Below, in pieces: positions 46,562 to 59,067 of a stretch of 64,000 bases of DNA. The position numbers and the translations under genes are program-made. Source of the DNA: Deinandra increscens subsp. villosa. Its lineage: Eukaryota > Streptophyta > Magnoliopsida > Asterales > Asteraceae. How positions within the stretch are numbered: the stretch's first letter is position 1; each line of letters begins with the position of its first letter. Location: assembly GCA_039602395.1 (NCBI GenBank), contig JBCNJP010000019.1:4078337-4142336 (forward strand). Direction: 5' to 3'. Below the pieces are notes generated by a model. That model made no database searches, was not told the DNA's origin, and saw only the letters and a list, made by a program, of their open reading frames with translations.

Positions 46562-47061
46562 NNNNNNNNNNNNNNNNNNNNNNNNNNNNNNNNNNNNNNN
46601 NNNNNNNNNNNNNNNNNNNNNNNNNNNNNNNNNNNNNNNNNNNNNNNNNNNNNNNNNNNNNNNNNNNNNNNNNNNNNNNNNNNNNNNNNNNNNNNNNNNN
46701 NNNNNNNNNNNNNNNNNNNNNNNNNNNNNNNNNNNNNNNNNNNNNNNNNNNNNNNNNNNNNNNNNNNNNNNNNNNNNNNNNNNNNNNNNNNNNNNNNNNN
46801 NNNNNNNNNNNNNNNNNNNNNNNNNNNNNNNNNNNNNNNNNNNNNNNNNNNNNNNNNNNNNNNNNNNNNNNNNNNNNNNNNNNNNNNNNNNNNNNNNNNN
46901 NNNNNNNNNNNNNNNNNNNNNNNNNNNNNNNNNNNNNNNNNNNNNNNNNNNNNNNNNNNNNNNNNNNNNNNNNNNNNNNNNNNNNNNNNNNNNNNNNNNN
47001 NNNNNNNNNNNNNNNNNNNNNNNNNNNNNNNNNNNNNNNNNNNNNNNNNNNNNNNNNNNNN
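46562..47061. other. Assembly gap, 500 N
   Basis: Exactly 500 N. The sequence on its two sides overlaps (see findings), so the true gap may not exist. Confidence 0.99.
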
Positions 47062-49032
47062 TTCACAACACTCGCAAGCAAATATCAAATTTTAGGGTTT
47101 GCCCTCACATATTTATAAAGACTTTACTATAAAAGCTCTAAGCAGGGTCGATTAGTGTGGAGATAGACAACCGTACATAACCCATGTTTTATTGGGGACC
47201 AAAAAAAAAATTTCACTTACTAATTTTTGAACTCAACATATAAATTAGTAATTATATAACTAAACATATATATAATCATTTATTTTAAGGGTCTCACACT
47301 CAGTGGCGGACCTATGTTAGCCTCATGGGATTCGGCCGACACCCATGAATTTTTCAGTTTTAAGGTTATATATATGATCTGACTTCGACCGACACCCATA
47401 AAATTTTATCACCGAACCCCATGAAACTTCACAAAGACCCAGATAAAATAAAAAGAATGAAGAAAAAATCAAGTTTTCTTCAAATAGCCATTGTTGCAGG
47501 GAATGGTGAAGCTTGAAGATGAAGATGGTTTAGTGGAGAAGAAAATAAGATTTATAGTTAAATACGATTTGCGTTCCTGAGGTTTGGTGGTTTTAACTAT
47601 TTAAGTCCAATTCTCAAATTATTAACAAATATTGCCTGAGGTTTGTATTTTGTTGCCATTTGAGTCCCTGTGACTAACGAGGTTAACTTTTTTTGTTAAC
47701 TTTAAGGACATAATAGTCATTTTACACATAAGGGGTTATTTATGTAAATTAATAAGTTACTAAAGAGGAGGGACTATTTATGTAAATAGTAAATTTATTT
47801 AAAATACCCCCTCTCCTTTATCAGATGTCACCGCCGTAATGCACCCCAAACTCGTCGTCTTTCCACCGCATCTTCGCCGAAGCTCTGCCGTAATGCACCT
47901 CATCATTGAACCGATTATCATAATGCCAAGGATACGTCATATCGAAATGATCCACCACAATCCAAATCGCCAAAATTTGTCCACAGAAACACCGTTAAAA
48001 ACCTTAATTTTTTTCGGATTAAACACCAATCTCCGAGCATATCCTCCGGTAGCCCCCTCTTCATTTTTAATAAGTATCATATGCAACTTCACAACCACCC
48101 TCATCTTCCATTTCGATCATTTATGTTCCACCAATACAACCTTATGCTGACATGAAATTTAAAACAATTGAGTCGTTTGTAAAACTTGTTGTGGTTTGAA
48201 TCTTAGCTTTGCTCATTTGTGTCGATTTGGCATTGACGGAAAGGGTATTTTGTTAGGAAGATGGGTTTTTAGGGTGAGATCATAATTTGTGCCTAATTGA
48301 TGAACATAAAGTTTCTGAAATTTGGGCTAAACAATCGCAGATTCTACAAAAATCAATTCATAGGTGAGCAATGAGTAATTCGGTAATTAAAAATTTTAGG
48401 GCACGATTAATACTAACCCCCTTGATTTCTTGGTGATCACCTTAAAAAAAAGAGGGATTGGTGCTAAAAACGCCAACTTGACCGCCATTGATGACGTCAG
48501 CCTCCCATCTCTGCCATTTACTTGTGAGCTGCGAAGTGATGCTTACACGTGAAGTGTTGTTGGAGTTTAATGCAGCTGGTGGTGATAGGTACCATCTACC
48601 AGCCATCTGAGACTATTTTGTGGTGGTTCTATATGGGCGGAAATAAGGAAAGTTTGCCGGCGACGGATTTTGAGATGGTTGAGGTTGCCGACGACATATT
48701 TTGCAGTGATGGAGGCTTGGGTTGGTGAAGGTTTACTCATGATGGTGGCAGATCGATGGATTCGCAAGGACTTAGGTTTTTATTTTATTAAATTTTTTTT
48801 ACAAAAATAGTCCCATGATTTCTAGGCTTACATAAATAGTCCTTGATATGCAAAATGACTTAAATACCCTTTTATTTAACAGAAAAAGTTAACCCCGTTA
48901 ATCACAAGGACTCAAATGGCAACAAAATGCAAACCTCAGGCAATATTTGTTAATAATCTGAGAATTGGACTCAAATAGTTAAACCACCAAACCTCAGAGA
49001 TGCATATCGTATTTAACTCTATTTAGATTTAT
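47062..49032 (+). repeat. Duplicated segment, copy C (starts at the gap)
   Basis: Matches 41881-43853 at an offset of about 5,180 bp with few differences, for example TAGTTAAATACG at the MULE start instead of GAGTTAAATACG. It contains the hAT left end (47301) and the MULE (47555-49022). Confidence 0.92.
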
Positions 49033-49591
49033 GTTATTCTAGATTTCATCAAACGGCTTTAATGAATTAGAAGTATAATTACTGCAAGAAGATAATTGAT
49101 TAGGTTTAAGGAGATCACAGACAAAGAGACAAGTGAGCCGGTTGGTGGTCTTGACGTAACTTTGAGTCTATTTTATGTTTCTTGCTAGTAAGCCTATGTA
49201 GCCCTACCTAGATCATATAAATTAATCTTGTACTTGTATTACCTCATTACGATGAAGCAGAAAGTAATAGAGAAATTTCATGGTTGCAACCCGTAAAGAC
49301 AGATCAGATTAGACTGAATCCTAACACAACAGAGTTTATTGACTATACCCGAAAAAACCCAACTTACAAATTCAAAGCTCTTGGACAAACGACTCGACTA
49401 CATCAAATGAAAGTTTAAAGGATAAGCAACAGAAGAGTCGTGATCGATTTCATGGTTGACCATGTATCAAACACAAAAGGTCTGGACAATTTTATAATCA
49501 ATTAAAAATAATGCTTCAAGTCTACTTCAATAATGAAAGTTGTTGTAGCCTGTAATATTTTCTCTTGTTCTTGTATCCAGCTATAATTACA

Positions 49592-49931
49592 TCTTTATCT
49601 TTAATATTAATAAGGCATTAAAAATTTGTTAAATGTCTCATTTCTAAAGAGTCCACATCATCATTTCCACATGTCAAAATCACATTCAGTTATCAATTTT
49701 AGAAATTATCAATTTAAGGCTAATTACCAATTATATCCAAACTAAAATTTTATTTTTTAAAAAAAATGACAAAGTTAACATAATAAATTTTCTTATACAA
49801 TCACAAGTTAATGTTTTGTAATAAATTATGCCATTTATAATTTCAAATCTATTTAATTGTTTTTCTTTTGTATTTTATCTAATATTATGAAGGTAAATTC
49901 AGCCCGTGTAATACACGGGTTACTAACCTAG
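49592..49931 (+). mobile_element. Non-autonomous Helitron, second copy
   Basis: Same 340-bp unit as 44413-44752, with hairpin at 49903-49919 and CTAG at 49928-49931. It lies in the contig overlap, so it is probably the same locus. Confidence 0.65.
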
Positions 49932-49959
49932 TTTATTATATAACAATGAAATTTGGTTC

Positions 49960-51145
49960 TTTAACAGTGAACTTTTAGTTTCTCATAGTTTTATTACATG
50001 ACTTTAGTGTTTTTATACTTTATATCCTTAAACTTTTACAATTTGTTTGTTTTTTTTTTTTCTTTTAACGAAATAGTAAACTTTTAGTTTTCATAGTTTG
50101 GCCACATATATTTCATACTCTTACGTTTTTTACCGTTTAACTTTTAAAGTTTTTTTTTATTTTAAGTTTTGTTGTTTTCTATTTTGGCCACGAAATTTTT
50201 AACTTTTCTAATTTTGTTTTTAGTATATGTTTATAGTTTTATACTTTCACTATAAGACTTTTAGACTCTTACGTTTTATACACCTTAACTTTTTTACCAT
50301 CTAGCTTTTAAACTTTTTTTTTTTGTTTTAAGTTTTGTTGTCTTATACTTTGGTCACGGAACTTTTAACTTTTTTACTTTCGTTTTTAGTATACTTTTAT
50401 AATTTTATATTTTCACCACGAGACTTTTAGACTTTTACGTTTTATACTACTTAACTTAGTATATTTTTATAGTTTTATATTTTCACCACAAGACATTTTT
50501 TTTTCTTTTTTCTTTTTTACGAAATAGTAAACTTTTAGTTTTCATAGTTTAGCCACATATGTTTCATACTCTTACGTTTTGTACCGTTTAACTTTTAAAG
50601 TATTTTTTATTTTAAGTTTTGTTGTCTTTTATTTTGGCTATGAAACTTTTAACTTTTCTAATTTCGATTTAGTATATTTTTAGAGTTTTATACTTTCACT
50701 ACAAGACTTTTAGACCCTTACGTTTTATACCCATTAACTTTTTTACTCTCTAACTTTTAAGCTTTTTTTTATTTTAAGTTTTGTTCTCTTCTACTTTGGC
50801 TACGAAACTTTTAACTTTTCTACTTTCGTTTTTAGTATACTTTTATAGTTTTATACTTTCACACGAGACTTTTTGACTTTTACGTTTTATACCATTTAAC
50901 TTAGTATATTTTTATAGTTTTATACTTTCACCGCAAGACTTTTAGACTTTTACGTTTTATACTCCTTAATTTTTTAACCCTCTAACTTTTAAAGTTTTTT
51001 TTTTGTTTTAAGTTTTTTTTTGTCTTCTACTTTGGTCACGAAACTTTTAACTTTTATACTTTCGCTTTTAATATACTTCTATAGTTTTATACTTTCACCA
51101 TAAAACTTTTAAATTTTTACGTTTTATACCACTTAACTTTTTTAC
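49960..51145. repeat. Degenerate AT-rich tandem array, second copy
   Basis: Corresponds to 44780-45965, with only small length differences in the homopolymers. Confidence 0.75.
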
Positions 51146-51508
51146 TTTCGTTCAGTATACAAATCCAACACTGCAGCAACGCGCGGGAGAGGTAAACATC
51201 TTGTGTCATACAAAAGTTATTGGTAAAATAATAACTATTTTTGTAATTAAAAAAAAAATAAAAAGGTATTCAGCAGGTAAAAAGCTATATCAATATCATA
51301 GTTTTACATCATAGTTTTTTAGAAGCAAATTTTTACTTTTCACCAAATTTTACCATTGCCATGCTTATCCAATCCAATGTTATAATCTTTTGTATAGTTT
51401 AATTTATGAGTACACGGTCATTGTCATAAGAAAATGGGCTTATGAGTTGCTGTGGCCCAAATCAGATAAACAGGACCGACAACAACATTTCAATGTCATA
51501 AGAGGGGC

Positions 51509-54374
51509 TAGAGGTGCAAACCCCAAACCAGCTTGGGCTCTCAAACCGGTTTTTAAACCGGTTCTCAAACCGGTCAAAACCGGTTTTGACTAACCCGGTT
51601 TCCAAACCGGTCAAACTGAACCGGTTTCAGTCGGTTTGAGGGTTTAATGAAGAAATCGGTTTCCAAACCGGTTTGAAATCGGTTTCTTCACATGATTTTA
51701 AGCACTTTTTCTAGCCGTTTTATAGCCGTTGTAACGGCCATATAGCCGCTTTTTTGACCATTTGGGGGTGGGTTTGAGCCTAAAAATTGGTATATATACC
51801 CCTTGATGTGTTATAAACATTACCCCACTTCTCAATCTCTAAAAAAAACTCTTAAATTAACAAAGATTATCACTCATTCACTACTCCTTCACTCAAAAAA
51901 TGGCCTCTTCAAGTGCTCAAAGCAACGCCGACGACGACGCGTTCTCGATTGTGAAGATTGTCCCAACAAAGAGGGCTCCTCATTTGTTCGGGCCGCATTT
52001 CGACTTGGTTGAGTTGAAAAATGGTTTGCAAAAGGCTTAGTGTCATTATTGCGGTTTGCTAACGAAAGGAGATTCGAACTCGAATCTTAAAAACCATGTG
52101 GAAATTTATTGCAAAAAGAACAAGAATAACCCAAGTAGTGATCAAACTCAAGTTGGGGTTGATGGAGGCTTGTGGAATTTTGATCCGGAGATGGTTCGTG
52201 AACGAATGGTTAACTTTGTGATTCAAGAAAGTTTACCATTTGATCACTTCGACAACCCGCGGTTGACGGCCTTGATTCAAGAAACACTTCAACCACGTTA
52301 TCGTCACATAAGTCGTACGACTCTTTGAAATGATTGTGTTAAAAGATGGAAACAAGCAAAATAACAATTAGTTTTTGGTTTTGAAAATTTAAATACCGGA
52401 GTTAACTTAACTACCGATGTTTGGTTGGCTCCGCATAGTTTACCCGATTCTTACCTTTGCGTAACCGCACATTGGATTAACCCCGATTCTTGGCAAATGA
52501 TGAAACGAACCATTTCTTTTGAAAAATTCGACTATCCTCATGACGGTGATCACTTGTTTACTATTTTGGATAGTGTTATTCAATATTTTAAACTTGAAAG
52601 CAAAATCTTTTCAATTTCTTTTGATAATGCTTCGAACAACACAAATGCGGTTCAAAAACTAAAACTAATATGGACCGATTTGTCAAGGTATCTTTTTACA
52701 TACTCGTTGTGTCGCACATATCATTAATTTGGTTGTGCAAGATGGGTTAAACCATGAGGGGATTGGGAAAGTTAAAAATGATTTTAGACAAATGTTAAAA
52801 GATGTTTTTCATAGTGGAAAGAAACGAACAACCGACTATCACGATTTTTGTCATGAAACGGGTTCGCTCTATTTGGGTCCGAATTGGGATGTTCCAACTA
52901 GGTGGAACTCAACTTGGAAAATGCTAGAGTGTGCAGTTAGACAACAACCTTATTTAGAGTTGTTTCATGACAACCTTGCTTCACAAGGTCTTGTGGTTGT
53001 CTTTCCTACTACGGGTTGGGAAATTATAAAAAAATTAACCGAACTACTTTAAACATTTAAAGAGGTCACTACATACTTGTCGGGAGTTTATTATCCGACA
53101 AGTAACTTGGTACTTCACCAATTGTATATTATGTGTGGAAAACTAAATGAGTTTGAGTTTGAAGGTGAAATTTTTGAAAAAATGCTTGAACCTATGAAAG
53201 ACAAGTTTAGAAAATATTTTATCGATTTTCCGGCCGTCTTTACTTGTGCTACCGCTTTAAACCCTTGCTTCAACGCATCCGGTGTGGGTGTTATAATTGA
53301 TGATATCTCCAACGCTTTGAACTTAAACGATGATGATGCTAATTTTAGTGAAATTACAAAAGAACGTTTTCATTCACATTTTCAAAGCATGTATGAAGTT
53401 TATTACCAAAAGTATGGTAATATAAGCAACATACATGAGATGATGAATTCGTCATCGGAAACTACTTCAAAATCTAAAACTAGCAAAAATCTTTTGAACA
53501 CGTTAAGAAACATGTGTAGTAAACGAGTCAAGAGTTCCGCCCCAATTAGTGAGTTTGGGAGATACACCGGGACCAATTATCTTCCACTACTAAAGGAGGA
53601 TGATTTTGATGACTTTGATATTTTGGGTTGGTGGAAAGGAAATCAAACAAATTACCCGGTCCTTTCCGCCATTGCCTGAGACCTACTAAGTGTCCAAGCT
53701 TCCACGGTAGCTTCGGAATCGGCTTTTTCTCTTAGTGGCAGGGTGTTATCCATTCGGAGGACTAGGCTCACCGCGGTGTCGCTTGAGACTTGCATTTGCT
53801 TGAAGGATCACTTGGACGCAATGGAACGTATACAAAACGTTTATAATCTTGAAGGTCAAATTGACGCGGAGGTGATTGTACACGACGACGAGGTAGCGGC
53901 GGGGACGGCGATTTCACTTTCCGATGAAGAAGTTGAAGCCGATGCAAGACAAGCAAAACAACGAAAAAGGGTGGCGGCGGTAATGGATTGAACTCGACTA
54001 CCCGAACAATAATGTTTAATCTAGTTAAAATAATTTGTATTTTCTTTGAAAATTAGCTATTTTGTAATCGTTTAGGTGTGAACTTTAGCTACTTTTGTAA
54101 TGTTTTATGTTTTTATTCAATAAAAAGTATGTTTTTTAAGTTTTTATAAAGTTTATAAAAAAAAAGACAAAACCGGTTCAAACCGGTTTGAGTTCCCAAA
54201 ACGATTCGGTTTCTAACCGGAACCGGTTTCATCGGTTTCAATGATTCGTGCTCAAAACCGGTTTGGCAACCGAACCGGTTTGGACCCAAACCAGTTTTGA
54301 CCAAAATCGATTTTGGTCAAAACCGGTTTGAGAACCGAACCGGTTTGGTTTTCAAACCGGTTTTTGCACCTCTA
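51509..54374 (+). mobile_element. hAT DNA transposon with AACCGGTTT subterminal arrays
   Basis: A 2,866-bp element with ends TAGAGGTGCAAACC and its inverse (GGTTTTTGCACCTCTA), flanked by a perfect 8-bp target duplication AGAGGGGC (51501-51508, 54375-54382). AAACCGGTTT motifs are clustered in the first 170 bp and the last 210 bp, as expected of transposase-binding sites. It carries a full-length but broken transposase gene, so it could move only with help. Confidence 0.95.
51900..53990 (+). pseudogene. hAT transposase (BED finger to C-terminal dimerisation domain), disabled
   Basis: It begins MASSSAQSNADDDAFSIVK. A BED-type zinc finger follows: HLFGPHFDLVELKNG, a TAG (52038-52040), CHYCG, NLKNHVEIYC. 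Then FVIQESLPFDHFDNPRL and, after TGA (52326-52328) and TAA (52362-52364), TTDVWLAPHSLP, HRTRCVAHIINL-like sequence, WNSTWKMLECAV and the hAT dimerisation block ASTVASESAFSLSGRV with LTAVSLETCICLKD. The frame changes at about 52690-52700 (frame 3 to frame 1). More stops are TAA 53050-53052 and TGA 53677-53679 (AIA*DLLSVQ, usually Arg). Five stops and one frameshift, with order and domains otherwise complete, show a recently dead full-length element. Confidence 0.88.
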
Positions 54375-54382
54375 AGAGGGGC

Positions 54383-55648
54383 TGCTTAGGAGATTATTTA
54401 ACAACTTCCTCCCATATTTGATCAACTAGAACATGGCTAACTCAAACACTCAAATAAGTTAAATTAGGTCAAATATCTAACAAAAACCTAAATAACCATA
54501 ACTTTATGTTTGGTTCATTGAATTTGAACATGTCAAACCAAACCAACACCATTAATACATCCAAATTGATGTCCTTTGTTTCAAAACTCATTGAATTATC
54601 AATCATTCATATTATTTCCAAAAATACATAATAACTCTACTTTATCTCAATACCCTAATTGCGCATACATAGTATATCTTTCATGAGACTTAGTGGATTC
54701 TAAGTATATCAAACACTTATATTAGCTATTTTCAACACAATTCAACCACAAATTTGTAGATTTAAACACCTTTCATCAAGAACTCACATTCAAACACAAA
54801 AGCTTGAGTTTTAGGTTTAAACATTGCTTACCAAATGTCCAAATGTTCTTCCTATTCAAGGTTGGTTGTTTCACCTTCCAACTGGGTTTTCTCTCTCTTT
54901 CAAATATGCAAATATTTTTGTTCCTTTCTTCTTGTTATTCCCCTTATTTGTAGCCTCCTCTCTTCTTCTCACTAACCCCTTATTTCTTTTAACATTTATG
55001 TCATCATATTATTTTAGTTTGGGTGGTGATATTCTCACGTCGGAAAATCCTATCCCACACTATCCATTATGTCAATTCGTATGGAAAAGTTTTCCAACGA
55101 GTACTAAACATCTACTTAAAAGTATGGGCCAATACAAGGGAATATTTTGCTGACAACCATAAAGCAAACGAATATCCAATGTATTAATAAACGATCATTT
55201 GAAGGTAGTGATTATTGGATTTTACAAATGGTGTGAGAATAGAAGTCCCTTTCGTTTTCCATGTTAAATTCATCCGGTCCCCATGTTAGCAATCATAATC
55301 ATATTACCTTTAGGTTGGAACTATTAGCACTTAAAACCTTCTTAATAGTTAAGATTTAGTATTCAAGCCTCTTCAATAAAGAAAATCACCAAGCAATGCA
55401 ATATACACCATTTGTGTTTTATTAATGTAACAATTCTTTGCAACATAGTATGCCATATTGTATTTGAATTTATATAAAAATTTTATAAAAGTAAACAAAG
55501 TTATACTTAGAAGGAAAAAGGTGACTTTTGCTTTTCATTCTTCATACAGCATCATATTCTTTCATTCTTTTCATTTCACCCCTTTTAATTTCTTTTTATT
55601 AATTTCAGATTTATCTCCTCCTAGCTAGGGTATACATGTGTTGAAGAA
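54383..55648. other. Intergenic or decayed LTR sequence, no gene
   Basis: An open frame at 54824-55153 is hydrophobic and has no recognisable family. The surrounding sequence has LTR-like features but no paired ends were found. Confidence 0.35.
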
Positions 55649-57051
55649 TGTAGGAAAACCGTTCGTAAATTTAAATAAAATAAATACTTTTATTTTGTAT
55701 GATTACAACAAAACAAATGAAACTAATCTATTACAATACAAGTGAAAGGAAATGGATCTACTCCTATTACAATTACAAGGAAATGAATTACGTTACAAGG
55801 AAATAAAGAATTACAATACAATGAAATGAATATAGTTACACAGAAAAGAAATTACAAGACAAATGAAATAAAATGATATGGATTTGAATGAAGAGAAATT
55901 AAAGACAGAGAGTTTGAGAAAAGATTTTAAATAATGAAATACTTAATTAAAATTCAAGAAAAATTATTTGAGAAAGTCTTTTGATATTAGTTTAAGAAAA
56001 ACGAGAAAGGTTCCAAGGAACCTTGGCGAAGGATTCGGGTCAAAACCCGGGTCCCTTAAAACAAATTCCGGGTCTACCGAAGATCCGTTTTGTTTCCCAG
56101 GGTACAATCGCCTAAACCGTATTGTACGGCCGGGATAACTCTAAGCTTGAAGTTACCTTGAAGCTTGAAGAGCAAGAACGATGAAGAAGATGAGAGAAAA
56201 TATGGAGGTGAGGCAGAGAGAAAGAATTCTTGTGAATTCTGGTGTGTCTAGCCTCAACTAATGAGGCTGTATATATAGTGGTGGGAATGACTTGTTGAGC
56301 ACACAAAAATAATTCGTAGTCAAACTTTGCATTAAACGTCTTTAATGCAAATTGATTTCTAATTAACGCGGAATTACCTTATTTAGCTCAAAACGCGTTT
56401 ACAGCTGTCAATCCGGAGGAATCTCCGCGTAACAGCTGTTTCCGGAAGAACTGATCTTCCGCTTGAACTTCAAGCTCCTTTTTCCACTTGAACTTCAAGC
56501 TGGAATTTTTTCCGGTTGAACCCAAAAACAATAAGGCGGCTCTCAAGCGGCTCGCGGCGATGCGAAGTGCAAAGTGCGCCATCAAAGCGCCACATTGCGC
56601 CTCATACGCCCACGCCACGCGCACGTGCGTGTGCGAGTGCGAGTGCGAGTTAGGGGTGCTTCGCACCCCTCAGGGTCCAAGGGATGTGTCCTACTAAAGG
56701 AAACAATAGTTGGTAAGGTTCCCACCTTATAAACCACTTTTGGTTTCAATCCCCAACCAATGTGGGATGAGTTAACATGCTATACTTAGCATTTTTCTCT
56801 CTAATTTTCGCAGCTTCACAAGTTGCGAGACCTCAACTTTGAGCTTCGATATCTCATTCATTCGAGCTCGGATTTGGACGTGGTTTGATGCGTTGGAAAG
56901 CCCTCACAACGTACTACACAAACCCATTAAATACAGAGGCAACAACCTATGTTATCTGTATTTTATTTTAGTCCAAAGTTGGTGAAAAACTCATTTTCAC
57001 ACTTAGTGAAAAAACTCATTTTCCACTAGTTTTTCTCCCAAAATTCCAACA
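55649..57051 (-). mobile_element. Solo LTR, minus orientation
   Basis: 1,403 bp starting TGTAGGAAAACCG and ending TTCCAACA (TG...CA), flanked by a perfect 5-bp target duplication AAGAA (55644-55648, 57052-57056). On the minus strand a TATA-like CTATATATAC (about 56268-56277) precedes a GC-rich leader. No internal retrotransposon sequence remains, so it arose by LTR-LTR recombination. Copia or Gypsy cannot be decided. Open frames at 56388-56697 lie inside it and are not genes. Confidence 0.85.
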
Positions 57052-57223
57052 AAGAATAAATCAAAGTCACGTGCAAATTATTCGCGATACTCTCTACTCA
57101 CTTTCAGGGCTACTACAACTTAACCCCCTCAAGTTTTTTTTATTACATTCTAATAAAAAGTTAAATAAACAAATCAGGGCCGTTGGATCAAAACCTTACA
57201 TAACCCTTCTTTCTTCACCTCTC

Positions 57224-57233
57224 TATATAAACC
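57224..57233 (+). promoter_or_regulatory. TATA box candidate
   Basis: CTATATAAAC in a pyrimidine-rich context (CTTCACCTCTCTATATAAACC), with a T/C-rich leader downstream. This is a good plant core promoter, with no large ORF after it. Confidence 0.5.
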
Positions 57234-57376
57234 CATGCATACATTCTTCTCCTTCATCATTCATTCATCCAAATTCCAATTTCAAACCCTCTCTCTTTTT
57301 TTAATTGATTTTTTTTATATTGTTTGCGATCGATTTTCGGTCTATATTCGTTCATTATGTTTTGTTGGATGTTGCA

Positions 57377-57435
57377 GCTTCTATGTCTTGTTGATGGGGA
57401 TGAATTCGATTCCCTAGCAATTCGTAAACAGAAGC
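57377..57435 (+). ncRNA. Hairpin in a putative non-coding transcript (miRNA-like, tentative)
   Basis: GCTTCT (57377-57382) pairs with AGAAGC (57430-57435), and GTTGATGGGGA pairs with TCCCTAGCAAT around a small loop. The stem has several mismatches. It lies about 150 bp downstream of a TATA box candidate, with only short ORFs. No known miRNA sequence is recognised in it. Confidence 0.25.
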
Positions 57436-59067
57436 CAAATAAAATGTCAGATCTCGTTTGCTTGTTTTGCTTTGCTTCTGCTCATGCATAGCAACTTCAA
57501 GCGGGTTCAACACATATATAACCGATTGATTTCGATCATGCTAATGTTAACTTGAGTCAATCGATAAACATGAAATGGTATAATCTATCTTTGTTTAATC
57601 GATGAAAATTTTTGAAAAGGAAATAAAGGGTATTTGGTTTACTTTTTTATGGCCCATGCACCAAACTAACTAAATGATTCTCCAATATTAACGGCATACT
57701 GTTATATATGAAATTTATAGTTGCTCTTAATCAATAAATAATGGTAAGGTTGTTATATGATAATAGTTGCTCTTATTACGGTAAGGTCAATGATGCATAA
57801 AAAAAAAAAACTTGTGTAAACCTTAACTCCTAAACACTAGTGAAGACTCTTTTGCACCAAGTTTACTTCCTGAGTTTTTATGATACTATATCATCCATTT
57901 CCAGAAAATCATAATATATATGCATACTAGTTTTATTATTTAAAATTAATACATTCATATTTAAATAAATTACAAAAGAAAGAAAAAAAGAAATTGATAG
58001 TGGTGTGTGTAATTAATTATGTAACATTTTTTAGGGCAGTTCCAAAGTGTTAATATCAGGGAATTGATACTCTTTACTTTAGAATGAGAGATAAAGAAAT
58101 AGAATGATTGAGAGAATGGAATAGGTCATTACAATTGTATTGTTCTCTTTGTTCATTCTATTACCTTATTGTCTCATTCACTAATTTATACTAGATAACA
58201 TTTAGATAGTGTTTGGTATGCATGAATATAATAAACTCAAATATGAATCTTTTCAAACCAACTAATCATCATCACATGATTCGTTATCTACAAAATTCGA
58301 ATGTGTGTGACTTTGGATTTCTCTTTGATCAGCTAGTGTTATGTCATTGTTGTAGCCGAATTTGAGATCAGCGGTCTCCTAAAATAACTAAGAGCAAAAC
58401 TAGAATTATGAATAAATAACTGAAAGTCTAAAACGTAAATTACATAGTTATTGTGCAAAAGTCATTAACAGAACTTCTTCTATTTGGGAAGAACATGCAT
58501 ACTAATCTCTTAGGAAAATGCAAACTACGTGGGGTAAACAAACATATAGATGCATTAGAAACGTGGAGCTTCACAAGTTGATAACGGGTAAAGGTTTATG
58601 GGTGTGGTCGGATTGATAACCAAGACGTAGCGGTTATCAAGTTCAAGAAACCTCAAACTCAAAAAAAACCAGTACAAAGATACTATGTAGCTGCGAATGA
58701 TTGTCACGTACCAAATTATTTCGTTGATAATCTAAATTATTTCCACCATTTTGTTGTAGGATCGTGAAATTTAATAAATAAGAAAATGGTTCAATGTTAG
58801 ATAATGAGCCTTTTTACCACTCAAAACCCTTAAATAATCATACAACTACAGTTACAAAAGGGGTAATCACATCATTAGTATCAAAACTCAAATCCAAAGT
58901 CCAAACACTCAAGTAATATAATTTAGCTAGTATAACATGAAATATTAAAAAAACACTAAAACTATATTTTACAAATAAAGTTAACATGATACAGTTGATA
59001 GTACTTAAGAACATACAAAACATACATAGTTTTACAGAACAAGCTATATGGAAGTCACTAACCGGTA
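57436..59067. other. Intergenic, nothing recognised
   Basis: AT-rich sequence. The part next to 59067 holds the probable 3' UTR of APC1. Confidence 0.4.

Noticed and set aside
46506..47088. ORFs of 186-191 residues across the second gap
   Set aside because: Same reason: N-filled artefact.
56388..56697. ORFs on both strands near 56.5 kb
   Set aside because: They lie in the GC-rich part of the solo LTR.
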